64,000 bases of DNA from Trichobilharzia regenti (GCA_944472135.2 OX235265.1:92536984-92600983); one strand, 5' to 3'. Positions 51,876 through 62,350 are shown, counted from the stretch's first letter. Notes: generated by a model from the sequence alone, not told the origin. Translations and numbers: made by a program.

Positions 51876-52695
51876 GAATTAATAAAAAGACGGTTGCAGC
51901 GAAAGAAAATTTTCTTTTCGATGAAGTCAACATCAGCTAGGCTATAAATTCGTGTATTTATAACAAATGGATCCGAAAGTTCCAGAATAATTTCCGGTTA
52001 AGGGTCAAATTAGTAAAATTACAATTAGGAATTAAAATGTCATAATAAACAGGGGGATGGATAAAACTCAAACAAAGTAGCTTCATAAGTACTGAGAAGA
52101 TTGACATATTATGCTGGACGTATGCAAAAGGTCAAACCCAAGCTATGTATCCAAAAGAAATACGTTCAGCCCTTGTCCGTGCCATGGCCATCACAACACA
52201 GATAATTCTTTTAATAGTGACTATCGCATTGACTTTCTTATCCAAACTTCTTGTTTATTCATGTTATTTCTAAGTTTTTCTTAATCTCTATTTACACTAC
52301 CGTATTTTCATATCCAAACTTCCTGACTATTTTGTCGTATTATTATTTCTGCATATTTAATCCCCAACTGCATAAACAATTATTCATCACATTAGTTATG
52401 ATCCCACTAGATTTTGTTATCCAAACATCCTGTCTATTGTTGTTATTTCTACATTTCTAACCCCCAAATGCACAATCGATGTCAATCTTCTCGGTAATTA
52501 TGATGCTACTGTGTTTGAGCTTTATCCGCCCCCTGTTTAATTCCTGATTGTAATTTTATTAATTTGACCCTTAACCGGAAATTATTCAGAAACTTTCCCA
52601 TCCATCTGTTATAAATACATGAATGTACAGCCTAGGTGACGGTGACTTCAACGAAAAGAAAATTTTCTTCGCTGCAACCGTCTTTTTATTAATTC
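51876..52695. repeat. inverted pair of PLE-like termini (PLE-4) with hammerhead-like cores
   Basis: Arms 51876-52107 and 52479-52695 are inverted (ataaaaagacggttgcagcg outermost, gagaagattgac innermost). Each holds, toward its outer end, a line such as ACUUCAUCGAAAAGAAAAUU: a GAAA box followed by the self-complementary AAGAAAAUUUUCUU, as in PLE-3. The CUGANGA box reads CUGAUGU (left) or GUGACGG (right). The centre (52230-52470) has three imperfect copies of a ttatccaaacttcctg unit. No coding sequence is present. Confidence 0.6.
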
Positions 52696-52863
52696 ATATA
52701 TATATATATATAGGCATGAGATTCGTTAATGTCTGAATAAAACAACATATCAGGAGATGTAATCTAGTAGCTTGAATGGCAACAGACTCGTTTATAGGTC
52801 ACCATATTTACTTACTTGAGATATTGTTCAAGGGAATTCTGTGTATTTATAAAACCAGTTCCC

Positions 52864-53390
52864 TCAGTGTGGTGCGTTAATGATCAGATCTGTGTTATTG
52901 TTATTATTACTATTATTATCTAATAGTTGAGATGTTTGAAGTAAGTCTATATTGAATGCAAATTGAGATGGTGTTGTATTACTATTATTATTCGATGGAA
53001 TATCGTGATACGTCTTCACTTCTTGTTGTTGTTGCTGTTGACGTGTCATTGTTAAATTACCAAGTATTTCATTCGCGCTGTAAGTATTAATGTCGGGTGG
53101 AGGTGGTGGATTTCTAAACGATGAACAACGTCCACCTAGGTTTGTGTTATTACTATTATTATTATTATTACATAACAAGTATTTATTGGAATTTGTACAA
53201 GAAAATGAACCAGCCCCAGTACTATTTTCCGATGAATATAAACAATCACAAAAGCTGATACACGATGATTCATTGATATTGTTTTGTTGTCGGCATGACT
53301 GTTGCGATTGCTGTTGTTGTTGTTGGAGTTGTTGGTGTTGTGGAAGAGACTTTTGTTGTTGTTGTTGTTGATGTGGCGAATAAAGGTGAT
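52864..53390 (-). CDS. Gln/Asn-rich exon, probable terminal exon of a regulatory protein
   Basis: The frame has CAG/CAA and AAT/AAC runs: HQQQQQQKSLPQHQQLQQQQ at the start, then CNNNNNSNNTN, RNPPPPPDINTYSANEILG, RQQQQQQEVKTY and LLDNNSNNNNNTDLIINAPH. A pyrimidine-rich tract ending tttttgcttttttcatgccag precedes 53390, an excellent splice acceptor, so the ATG at 53397 is probably not the start and this is a downstream exon. Stop at 52864. The composition is typical of transcription factors and RNA-binding regulators in this lineage. I cannot name the gene. It lies on the same strand as the Ig-like exon, but there is no evidence that they belong together. Confidence 0.6.
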
Positions 53391-53554
53391 CTGGCATGAA
53401 AAAAGCAAAAATAAACAGAATAAGGTGATGGATGATATTTCATGAAGTTCTCTTCATCAGTCATTATAAAAAATAGTCGTTTTAAAACACCTCTAAAGGT
53501 GAATTACATCAAAAATTAAGTAAAAACTGTAGGGTGCAGCAGGTCGGGTGTGAG

Positions 53555-53856
53555 GACAAACATTCACCGAAGACATTGGCTAGGGGTCACGCTATGTCAT
53601 GAATTGACAGAAGTTAGAACTCATGGATTGGCCATTTGATCGGGTCCCAGTGGCTTAATGGTATGCGAGCTCGCCTTGTAACCAGAAGGTCCTGGGTTCG
53701 AATCCCAGTGGGTGCGTACTGACGAAGAGTTCCAAACTAGGACGAAACAGCTGTACGGTACTCCCAGGTGGTTTTCCAATGGTTCTCTAACTAATGTCAG
53801 CTCATGATGAAATCATGTGACTAATCAATCAAATCCCTACAAACCAACACTTGAAA
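53555..53856 (+). mobile_element. SINE-D, full copy
   Basis: A 5' extension (acattggctaggggtcacgc, agaagttagaactcatggat) precedes the tRNA head gtcccagtggcttaatgg with B box gggttcgaatccc (53694-53706), then a hammerhead-like motif and the tail caggtggttttccaatggtt to accaacacttg. The 5' extension recurs beside other copies (53935, 57105, 61815), so it belongs to the element. Confidence 0.75.
53716..53761 (+). ncRNA. hammerhead-like motif of SINE-D
   Basis: Stem I GUACUG (53716-53721) pairs with CGGUAC (53756-53761) with one G-U. The core is ACGAAGA (53722-53728), in place of CUGANGA. Stem II is GUUCC with GGAC, and GAAA is 53744-53747. Stem III is CAGCUG, and the cleavage position is the A at 53755. 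The core has lost C3 and U4, so activity is unlikely, but the scaffold is clear. Confidence 0.55.
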
Positions 53857-53934
53857 AAACTGTCCAGATTATGAGTCTTTATAGGGATCTGGATTAACTC
53901 TAAGGTAGATATCGACAAGGACCAACACTAGCGA

Positions 53935-54170
53935 ACACTGGTCAGCTGTTTCGTCAGCCTGGTTTCGGAGTCTTCATCAGTTTGCACTCACCATCAGGGT
54001 TCGAGCCCAGAGCCTTCAGGTCACCCATGGAATGGCCAGCCCATGAATTCCAACTTCTGCCAATTCAGGATATAGCTTGACCACTAGCCGATGTCAGCAT
54101 GGGCGAGTATTTGATCCCACTTCACACTTCACCTGCTGTACACCACTGGGCACTACTTCCCGCCAAAACT
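53935..54170 (-). repeat. SINE-D copy
   Basis: The minus strand has the 5' extension (gtggtcaagctatatcctga), part of the head (gggttcgaaccctgatgg-like, order mutated), then CUGAUGAAGACUCCGAAACC, and CUGACGAAACAGCUGACC. The second half of the hammerhead-like motif is preserved. Confidence 0.6.
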
Positions 54171-54221
54171 CAGGTAACTGCTTACCTAATTAGGACCAGT
54201 CGCTAGTGAGCATCTCATTGA

Positions 54222-54440
54222 TATTCAAGTGTTGGTTTGAAGGGATTTGATTGGTTACATGACTTTATCATCAACTGACATAGGTTATAGAAGGCCATTG
54301 GAAAACCCACAGGAAGAATTGGACAACTGTTTCTATCTAACCTGTTTTGGGACTCTTCATCAATCAGTATCCATGACAGCACTAGAAACTGAACACGGAA
54401 TATTCAGGTTACGAGACCAAGTTGGTTGATCATTCAGTCA
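54222..54440 (-). repeat. SINE-D copy with covarying stem I
   Basis: The minus strand reads GAUUG, then AUGAAGA, GUCCC, a GAAA box, CAGUUGUC and CAAUUC. The stem I strands changed together compared with the other copies (GUACUG/CAGUAC to GAUUG/CAAUUC). Confidence 0.6.
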
Positions 54441-54868
54441 CTTAAGGAGGAGTTCACTGACTTGTAAACCCTTTATCTGTTAGTTAATGATATAGCGCTA
54501 ATTCCACGCTAACATGGTGGACTCCATTAGTCACGACTTCTCCGCACAGCTTGAGGACGTCCATTGTGTAGCCATCAATAAGCTTAAGATTGTGTAGGGA
54601 ACTGGATTAATTTCAATGTGGATGATTCACCTACGAGCCAACATCAGTTAGAGATAAAGGCGACGTGGATGTTTATCTATGGCAGTGGTTGACAGTACTG
54701 CTATATGATGACTGAACAAGGATTTCAAAGACAGTATGTACATTAAAAAAAAATAACTTTGATGTTATCAGATAATTGGAGGCAAATTGGAGGATGTGTG
54801 GCCTGATCCAGGGTTTCATGCTTTCTGGCACTCACAAATCACTCACAAGGCGTATCTGCAACCTTGAA
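54441..54868. other. unassigned, related to SINE-D flanks
   Basis: The line ttagtcacgacttctccgca resembles ctggtcacgacttctcacta at 62124, which lies beside another SINE-D. It is probably part of a longer repeat. No gene. Confidence 0.35.
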
Positions 54869-55165
54869 GGAACCAAGTCCCTTCTGCAGCACAGGGCTCG
54901 AATCTCAGAAGGGACATGATTCCCCTAAAGGTTGTACGGTACTCCTTGCTGACTGACTGGTAAGTGCCAGCTAGCATGAGACCTAGGTCAGGTGCGGCTT
55001 CCTTCCAATGTTGCCTCCAACCATCTAACACATCATCAAAGTGCACCGTGGTGCCAATCCACCTAGTATGCTGGAAACATTGCAAATTTCACTCAAAGAA
55101 TTCAGTCTGCAATAAACAAAGGACTAGACGCGTGACACCAGTTCAAATGTCCAATCAAACAAATC
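54869..55165 (+). repeat. SINE-C copy
   Basis: Partial head with B-box-like gctcgaatctcagaaggg, then ctccttgctgactgactg (hammerhead box disrupted by a small duplication), ACCUAGGUC, and the body gtgcaccgtggtgccaat to tgtccaatcaaac. Confidence 0.65.
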
Positions 55166-55312
55166 TTTGGCATTTTAATTTTGATTATTTCACTGAAGAA
55201 GTTCAAAGAAGTGGTTACCTGAACTAGACAGAACTTACTAATTTCAGTTCCGCTGAGATGTACACTAAAACAATTCTTAAATATGTCTACTTTTTAATCA
55301 TTACCAGTTATT
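55166..55312 (+). repeat. PLE-1-like terminus, decayed hammerhead
   Basis: CACUGAAGAAGUUCA and UGAAC keep the core box and stem II of PLE-1, but the GAAA position reads AGACAGAAC. The following gctgagatgtacactaaaac matches the line after the hammerhead at 15.46 kb. Confidence 0.55.
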
Positions 55313-55316
55313 GCAC

Positions 55317-55627
55317 TGTAACAATAGAAGGTAAGGGCTAGGCAACATATCGCTTATTAAGGAAATCAACGTATATTTATAGAATTTCATGTACATTATT
55401 ATAGCTTATTCAAGCAAACAGACACAGTCTTCTGACTGGTTGTTTCTGACAGTAAGTTAACCTTGCATCTCTTTGTGACTGTTTCTTGGATGCCAGATCA
55501 TCTCTATGTTAAGTGTATCCACCTACGCAAAGCCTTTGTTCTCATTTTTCTCACGACCAATATTGGGGACATAAACATTGACGTAAATTACTGTCCACCA
55601 ACTTTGGCCAACAGCCAGCTCTCAACA
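55317..55627 (-). repeat. solo gypsy LTR, minus strand
   Basis: On the minus strand it starts TGTTGAGAGCTGGCTGTTGG and ends CTTCTATTGTTACA (311 bp). Shared lines with 46684-47026: acagtaatttacgtcaatgt, ccaatattggtcgtgag, aaacagtcacaaagag and gttgatttccttaataa. No internal part is attached. Confidence 0.8.
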
Positions 55628-55689
55628 CAGCTGAACTGTTAGGTCAAATCTTGATGAAGTGTCGTACGAATTGTATATACATATGTATA

Positions 55690-55935
55690 AATATATATGC
55701 GTTGGTGGTGCAGTGGTATAATCCTCCCCAACCACGCTTGTGGTTCGGAGTCTGACCCCCGGCCGTTGCACTGCTATATCTTGGTAAGCCGGTAGATAAT
55801 AGGATCAATAATGGGAGGAATGTTAAGCATGAGGGATCCTCACGTCCTAAAAGTAAACATTATCGCTACTGAAACTTTCAAGCTCTCTCTGAAAGCCCTA
55901 TGTCCCCATGGGAACGGAAAGAAATAAAATAAAAA
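55690..55935 (+). repeat. SINE-B copy, diverged
   Basis: Head gcgttggtggtgcagtggta, B-box-like gttcggagtctgaccccc, then gtaagccggtagataata, and the end gaaagccctatgtccccatg followed by an A-rich tail. It is more diverged than the other three. Confidence 0.6.
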
Positions 55936-56770
55936 GTATATATATAGAGAGAGGGAGAGAAAGATTACAGACTTTTGAAGAAGCTTTAAAGTACTGCTTA
56001 ACCTCCTACTGTGTTTTTTTGTTGTTGAGAAGTGTTAACGCATCGATGAATGCCTTTGAAAGTGATTTTACACATGCGTGCACCTTTTTTCATTTATGAC
56101 TCTTCGGGTGATAACTTAAAAAAAAAATATCTGATAGGACAAGAAAATACTGAGTGAACAAAGTACAATAACAGCTGTTTTCTCAAAAACGAAATTAATA
56201 AGTTTATTAATAAGAACAACAGAATTTGGAGATATGTTAAATGAACTGTGCAGACCTTTCTCTTTTCACATCTTGTTACATACAATTTTGAATTTTATTC
56301 ATTCAAAAATAAATGAATAAATGTTTAGAACAGAGGTGGATAGGTCATGCTGGGCGAGTTTATAAAGAAAGTGTTTGTTTATATTTTCAGAAAATTTCGT
56401 AACACATGTAGGTAGTCATAATAAAGTCTGTTTAGAAATGCATCATTCATTGAGAAAGAAGAATAGCCGGAAAAAAAAACGAAGCACACCTAAAACATGC
56501 TTGTTTGAACTTAGCAAGTGTATAAAATAAACAAATAAATAAATGTTTCCCTTTTTTTGGTTAATGGATTTATTTTTTTCCATTTACCAAAAAAAGGCGG
56601 CCTAAATAAAATATATTTAATAAAAAATGTGTCTAAATCTTCCTCTAAAAAATTGTTATTAGTTCTCATTGGGAAGTGAAATGACTGTGTCAAGTCAACT
56701 TGAGAAGTGAAGAATTTACCGCTGTTAAAAGTTAACCGTTCTAAAACAACTACATGATTTCTGAATTATA
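55936..56770. other. AT-rich gap with a 19-bp hairpin
   Basis: No gene. A hairpin with arms 56550-56568 and 56579-56597 (cctttttttggttaatgga against its complement, one mismatch) and a 10-base loop lies inside. Confidence 0.4.
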
Positions 56771-56960
56771 TAGGGTATTTTTCTAGAGATTTCATCATGA
56801 ACTAACGTCGGTTACAGAATCAATGAAGGAATGACCAACAGGAAGCATTTAGACAGTTGTACTGTCCTAGATCATGATTCTTTATCATTGAACACCTACG
56901 ACCCCAGCTCCCCTTGGGATTGAATTCAGGATCTTCACTTATGTGGAAATAGCTCATGGA
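56771..56960 (-). repeat. SINE-D copy, decayed
   Basis: The minus strand keeps the body (tgatgaaatctctagaaa, ctgtaaccgacg) and part of the hammerhead-like motif (CAAUGAUAAAGAAUCAUGAU). The GAAA position is lost. Confidence 0.5.
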
Positions 56961-57104
56961 TACACAGTACTGAAGAGCATTAAAAACTGGGATGAAACAG
57001 CTGTCCAAACACTTCCCACTGGTCTTCGTTGATCCTCTATCTGATGTTGGTTTATGATGAAATCTATAGAGTAAACTACTTCATCACATATACTTTTACG
57101 GGTT
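56961..57104 (+). repeat. SINE-D copy with exact CUGAAGA box
   Basis: CAGUACUGAAGAGCAUUAAA then GGGAUGAAACAGCUGUCC: an exact CUGAAGA, a GAAA box and the CAGCUGUC stem III and cleavage line. The 3' stem I strand is CAAACAC, so pairing is poor. Confidence 0.55.
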
Positions 57105-57410
57105 GACCACGGATTGATACCAGTTAGAGAACCAGTGAAAACCAGCACTGGAGTATTGGACAGCTATTTCATCCCATTAGTTTGGGAAACATTGGCAGTA
57201 CACACCCACTGCCAGGATTCGAACCCAGAACCTTCTGGTTACAAGGCCAGCGAGCTCGTATACCATTCAATCACTGAGACCTAATTCCATAGCTAACATA
57301 TGAATTCTAACTTCAACCAATTCGTGATGCATTTAGCGCGATACCAACCTTCGTCGTAGGCGGGACATCCATCCGCTCATGTGACATCTAATTGGACCTC
57401 ACTGGTTATA
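57105..57410 (-). repeat. SINE-D copy with head and 5' extension
   Basis: The minus strand has the 5' extension, head (gtctcagtgattgaatggta, B box gggttcgaatcctgg), then GUACUGCCAAUGUUUCCC, GGGAUGAAAUAGCUGUCC and AAUACUCC. It belongs to the subgroup with a CC-GA-type core. Confidence 0.6.
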
Positions 57411-58235
57411 ATACATAATCACATGTAACTTAGTCATAGAGATATTATAAACAACTTTTACCAAATATAGATTTACAGGTGAGTGTATAAACTGTAGTCA
57501 AAGAAATTTACCTTCCTCCTTAATATGACAGAGAAGAGACAATTTGAAGGCACGACTGGAATTTCCTTTTGCAGTTGATCTTTGATTATGTTTTGTGTTA
57601 CATGGTTAGAGGAATGTTCTAGTGATGTCAAATTTTGCGTTTAGGTGTTTAAAAAGGTGTCGTATTTTTTTTTACTTCTTTATCTATCGTGACGCGTATC
57701 ATGTATGCTATTGCGCGAAAACACTCCGTGATTACTTTAATCCTTACTGAAAGCGAGAAAGACCTACTGTGTAGGGATAAAATGATGTCATTCTATTTGA
57801 TTGGTTCTTTCTTGTCAGCTTCCCACAAACATGCACAAACTACACATCAACGCATCGATTTCATAACCTCTGTATTAAAAAGGTGGTGAGCCGGAAATTC
57901 TTTCTTCTGCTCGTTCATTGCCTGTGCTTTCACACCTACATGTTAACCGGTATATGCATTTGGAAGTAACACAAAAAAGGGACTTGTCAACCTTAGATTA
58001 TCTCAGTGAGCATGTGATTCGGCAAACTGTGAGTAAACTGTCAACTGGATACATTATCAGCTTTGAACCCAATGAATAATAAAGACTGATTTATTTTTAT
58101 ACTCCATAAAATGTCGCTTTGGTATCTATCCTCTTGTGCTTATCGGTAAACTTTTGAGGATGTCCACCGTGTCATTAAGTCTACGTACGACGTCATTTTA
58201 TGCTGCACAATACGCTCTTCTTGCTATCTCAATTA
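57411..58235. other. non-coding gap
   Basis: About 0.8 kb; small ORFs only, none with recognisable content. Confidence 0.3.
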
Positions 58236-59320
58236 TGGATAAGGTTTTATTTTGATAAGTCACACAGTGTTACACAGTATTATTAACTGATGACCACGTT
58301 TCGAGCACAAATTACTGCCACTCATAATCATATCAAGTTACTCACACAACTTTTTCCTTCATTTATATACATGTGTGGAACTGACTAGATATTTAAATAT
58401 AAGTCAGTATAGGATAATGTGCATTCATAAATAATAATATGAGTGTTATTGATCAGTTACAATCAGATGGGAAATAAGACGAGTGCTTTTATAGTCACAA
58501 TAATAAGTAACTTTTTAGAATGTTGTGATGCGCTTGAATTGAAATAGAATTTTGAGATTATATATTATCCTCCTCTGATCTCACTGACTGACTGGTGGTA
58601 ATAACATCTTCCATATTTCTGGTATTTGCATTGATCCATTTCTGTTGCATGTGTCGGTTGTAGACTCTATGAAACAGTCAGGATTCACTAATCACCCTGT
58701 CTCTCTCCACCTACCTAGATTAATTTTTGGAATTTTGACCCTCTCCCATCCTATTGTGTCGTTGTGTGCTAATGCATGCAGTACAACGCAGTGCTGAGCT
58801 TTTTTATAAATCACTTATCTTCTCGGGGTCAACCATTGTTATTTTAGATAAATTCTTATGTTCCGACAATCTGACTACCCCTAAACGACCTACTGGTTTG
58901 ACATATATAGTTGACCTCACGGTCATTGCAAAGTATTTTGTAAATTATATTATCTTGTTGAATTGGGTCCACCAGGTCTTTTAGCCTACAGAGCTTGTCC
59001 TTCCCTCCTGAGTTTGTAGGTTTGAATGCCACCCTCATTCCTGCTTTATTCAGAATCCTACACAGGGCCTCGGATGTCCCTTCCTTATATGGCATAACAG
59101 TAGATGACTTATATTCTCTCTTATTTATATTATCATTACTAGTTTCACAATTATTTTTATTTTGCTTTTGGCCTTATCTCATCTTCTGAATGAATTTTAT
59201 AGGATAGTTATGCGATACCAACGCTTCCTCTATCTGTTTTATTTCATCATTTAGGTCTTTTTTTGTGCTACTTAGTGCTACTGCTCATCAGTTTCTATGC
59301 GTCACATTCTTCCTACTTTT
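58236..59320 (-). mobile_element. 5'-truncated PLE
   Basis: Read right to left: a coding relic (EIKQIEEALVSHNYPIKFIQ, about 59260-59195), then GIY-YIG relics (59095-58856), then a 3' UTR and terminus (58840-58236) that matches 34500-33835. The terminus shows a decayed hammerhead-like arrangement: AACUUGAU and AUCAGUU as stem I strands, UGUGCUCGAAACG as the GAAA side. Confidence 0.7.
58856..59300 (-). pseudogene. PLE linker and GIY-YIG relic
   Basis: VAFKPTNSGGKDKLCRLKDL then NIIYKILCNDREVNYICQTS: the IYKI and YIC (for YIG) pair with the usual spacing, followed by a stop-laden tail (RSFRGSQIV). It resembles the fold-back copy at 11.3 kb (NIIYKINCNNCEKHYIGQSG) more than the CIYQF type. RT is absent. 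Confidence 0.7.
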
Positions 59321-59455
59321 ATGTGCACCTTAAGGAAGTATAACAACACAATGTAATGGTATGCTTCCACAGGCATGTTTTACTTTTTTTCAAAAACTGT
59401 CATCCAGTCAGTAGACTTTTTCTATGTTTACCTTTTACGGGAAATATATAAATAA

Positions 59456-60822
59456 AATCCGGAGTCGCATCATCCTGGAGAGATTAAAAAACGCACTGGA
59501 GACAGAACTCCGACCAGAACAAGCTGGATTCAGGAAAGTCAGGCAAATCATGTACTGACCAAATTGTAACTCTACGCATCATCATCACAGAACAAAGCAT
59601 GGAATGTCAATCAAACCTCTACCTCAACTTCATAGACTTTGAGAAGGCCTTCGACAGAGTTGACCGTGAAGTAATTTGGAAACTACTCGAATACTACGGC
59701 GTACAGTGCCCCAAGTATTCATCAACCTTATTCAACAGCTGCTGTACGACAACGGCACCTGCCGGGTGATCCACAACGGAAGACTCTGCGAGGCGTTGGA
59801 GTAAACACAGGAGTCAGACAAGGATGCCTGCCTATTATCACTAATGATATTCCTAATTGTGGTGGACTGGCTAGATTATGCGTGAGACAGTGGGAAACGA
59901 GAAGACAGGGAGAGATATCCTGGACCGACCGACGTGAAGAACCTAGAAGACCTGGATTTCACGCGTGGATGATTTATATTTGATGTCAAACAAAATCGAA
60001 GACTTACAGGCAAAAACCGACCGACAAACTGGTCAAAGAAGCAGCCAGAGAAGACAGGACTCCAGGTAAACATAGACAAGAAGGAGGTTATGAAAATAAC
60101 CAACCAACAACAGCAACAACATCCAACGTCAATCACCATCAACGGGAGGGATTTGAAAGAGGTTACTTCATTCACTCACTTATCTAGGGAGCATTGTCTC
60201 AACTACAGGAGGAGCGGACGAGGAGTTCAAATCGAGCGAGAATCGGGAAGGCGAGCGTGAAACACATTCATCAACCTGAAACCAATCTGGAAATCTTCGT
60301 CACTCAGCATCACCAGCAAAATTCGGATTTTCAATACAAACGTCACGTCAGTTAATTCTTCTATACGGATGAGAAACTTGGCGGACGGGTCACAAAGAAT
60401 ATTTCCAAAAGGCTGCAGACCTTTATCAACCAGAAACTGTCTTCGCTGGATCTATACTGAATATCAGATGGCCGGGCCGGAAACAATCACCAACAAGGAA
60501 TTATGGGAACAAACAAAGCAAGAACCAATCGCCAACCAACAAATATGCAGGAGAAAGTGGAGATGGATCGGACACTCGCTGAGGAGACCGCTGGGTGACA
60601 TCGCGCGCCAAGCCCTCGAGTGGAACCCGAAAGGGAAGCGGCGTGTGGGACGTCAGTGCAAGGGTGACATGGAGGAGATCGGGTGAAGAGGAGTTGAAAG
60701 AATATGGATTAACATGGATGCAGGCGAAAAGTATAGCAGAAGACAGAAGCAAGTGGAGACGTGGAGTTGAAGCCCTATGTTCCACTAGGAACCCAAGGGA
60801 GCAATAATAATAAATCTGAAGC
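59456..60822 (+). pseudogene. RTE LINE, 5'-truncated and decayed
   Basis: It begins SRIILERLKNALETELRPEQ and passes LNFIDFEKAFDRVDREV (motif A), a broken GVRQGCL block (about 59800-59830) and a broken FADD, then KWRWIGHSLRRPLGDIARQ (60550-60610), KGKRRVGRQCKGDME and gaagccctatgttccactag, with an (AAT)n tail at about 60803-60812. It is about as old as the copy at 35626. Confidence 0.8.
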
Positions 60823-61814
60823 TGATGTGTTAGGTAGCGCAAGGCATATCAACTCATGCTAGTGTTTTCAAAATAAAAGTGGTGTATGTGTGTATGACAG
60901 AAATGTCAAGAAATAAAGCCTAGTCAGGTGTACTGACATCCTGAAGCAAAAAAAAATAGACGACAAAATGAGTCGTCTAACCATTCTGTCTAATATGTGT
61001 AGCAATCAGTTGGGTTAGTTTGGGATTAGACACCTACAACAATATTACTCACTCTCTCTCTCTCTCTGCACACATATATATTTCTGTCAGAGAATATAGG
61101 CACTTCAGTGATGGATAGAAGGATGGATGGATGAGACAGTTAGAAGCGTTAACGTTACTTCAGTTAGCAAATAACTAGAAAGTAGTGGAAGGAGAATACA
61201 GTAATGAATACAATCCGATGTACGCAGAATGTACTTTTGTTTCCTTATAGTAATCATTAAAAACCAAAAAAAGAAAAGAAAGAAGAAATCTTTTAGTTTC
61301 CTATATAGACAGGCAGATTTCAATTTCCGCATTTCATAATACACATTTATATGTACGTCGTATCTAGCTATCTATCTATCTAGCTATCTATCTATCGTAG
61401 TAGACATTGATTTAGCATAGTAAGATTTTATTTCCTCCTCTGTCGTCATGGTATTTTATAAGTTCCGACTTAAAAATCAAGGAGTAGGTTGAAATCTGCA
61501 AGTGTATGTGAATAGTAATAATAATCGCAATAATATTTATTAAATGTAAAATTTTGCAAAACTGATAACATCAGAAAAGTTGTAATTTTTAACGTAATAT
61601 ATATGCATATGTATATATATATGCGTATAGTGTTATACATTCCCTTATTACTCTTAAGAAAGGAGACTTCTCTGATATGGAAATGATGAATTGTAATTAG
61701 TATAAAATTAATTTAAGTACTCACTGCACGTACAACTACTATTTTATCATTGATTTAATGAACATTTCTTTAGAGAAAGACAAGTAGACTTAAACTGCTA
61801 TATATATATATATT
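60823..61814. other. microsatellite-rich gap
   Basis: It contains (CT)n at about 61051-61067, GATG/GGAT-type runs near 61110-61134, a (CTAT)n block at about 61366-61396 and TA-rich runs near 61600-61623. No gene is supported. Confidence 0.5.
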
Positions 61815-62160
61815 TACGAGTTGATCAAGGATTGATATCAGTTAGCGAACCATTGAAAACCATCCACAGAAAGTACTGGAAGTTTCATCCCACTAGTTTG
61901 TGAATCATCGGCAGTACGCACCCACAGCAGAGGTGTTCTAACACCGGACCTTCCGGTTACAAGACAAGCTGGCTCGTATACCATTCAGCCACTGGGACCC
62001 GACTCCTCAACGACCAACCCATGAATTTCAACGTCTACCGATTCGCGTTTTAGCGTGCCTTTCACCAACCAATGTCGTCGGTGGGACATCCATCCTCACA
62101 CATGACATCTGGATGGATCTCACTGGTCACGACTTCTCACTAGAACTGACTCCAGGAAAC
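61815..62160 (-). repeat. SINE-D copy, head and 5' extension
   Basis: The minus strand reads the 5' extension, head gtcccagtggctgaatggta, then GUACUGCCGAUGAUUCACAA and GUGGGAUGAAACUUCCAGUA. Core CCGAUGA differs from CUGAUGA only at U4. It faces the plus-strand copy at 62210, with a 50-bp spacer. Confidence 0.65.
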
Positions 62161-62209
62161 TCCATCCTGTAGCAAGTCAGTCACTAGCTAGCATCAGATA
62201 AATTTTCTA

Positions 62210-62350
62210 TAGTTTGGTTTGGGTGCGTACTGCCGATAATTCCTAAACTAGGATGAAACAGCTGTTCAGTACTCTAATGACGGTTTCCAATGGTTCTCTA
62301 ACTGATATCAATCCGTGATCAACTCGTAAAATCAAAAAAACTAACCCTTA
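62210..62350 (+). repeat. SINE-D copy, body only
   Basis: GUACUG (62227-62232), core CCGAUAA (62233-62239), stem II UUCC with GGA(U), GAAA (62255-62258), CAGCUG and the 3' stem I CAGUAC (62267-62272), a perfect complement of the 5' strand. The tail continues with ggtttccaatggttctctaa. Confidence 0.65.

Noticed and set aside
53090..53371. plus-strand Leu/Cys-rich ORF
   Set aside because: Antisense of the CAA/CAG-rich exon; the composition is fully explained by the repeats.
61360..61400. possible CRISPR-like or regulatory array
   Set aside because: It is a simple (CTAT)n microsatellite; no spacer-repeat structure exists anywhere in the window.
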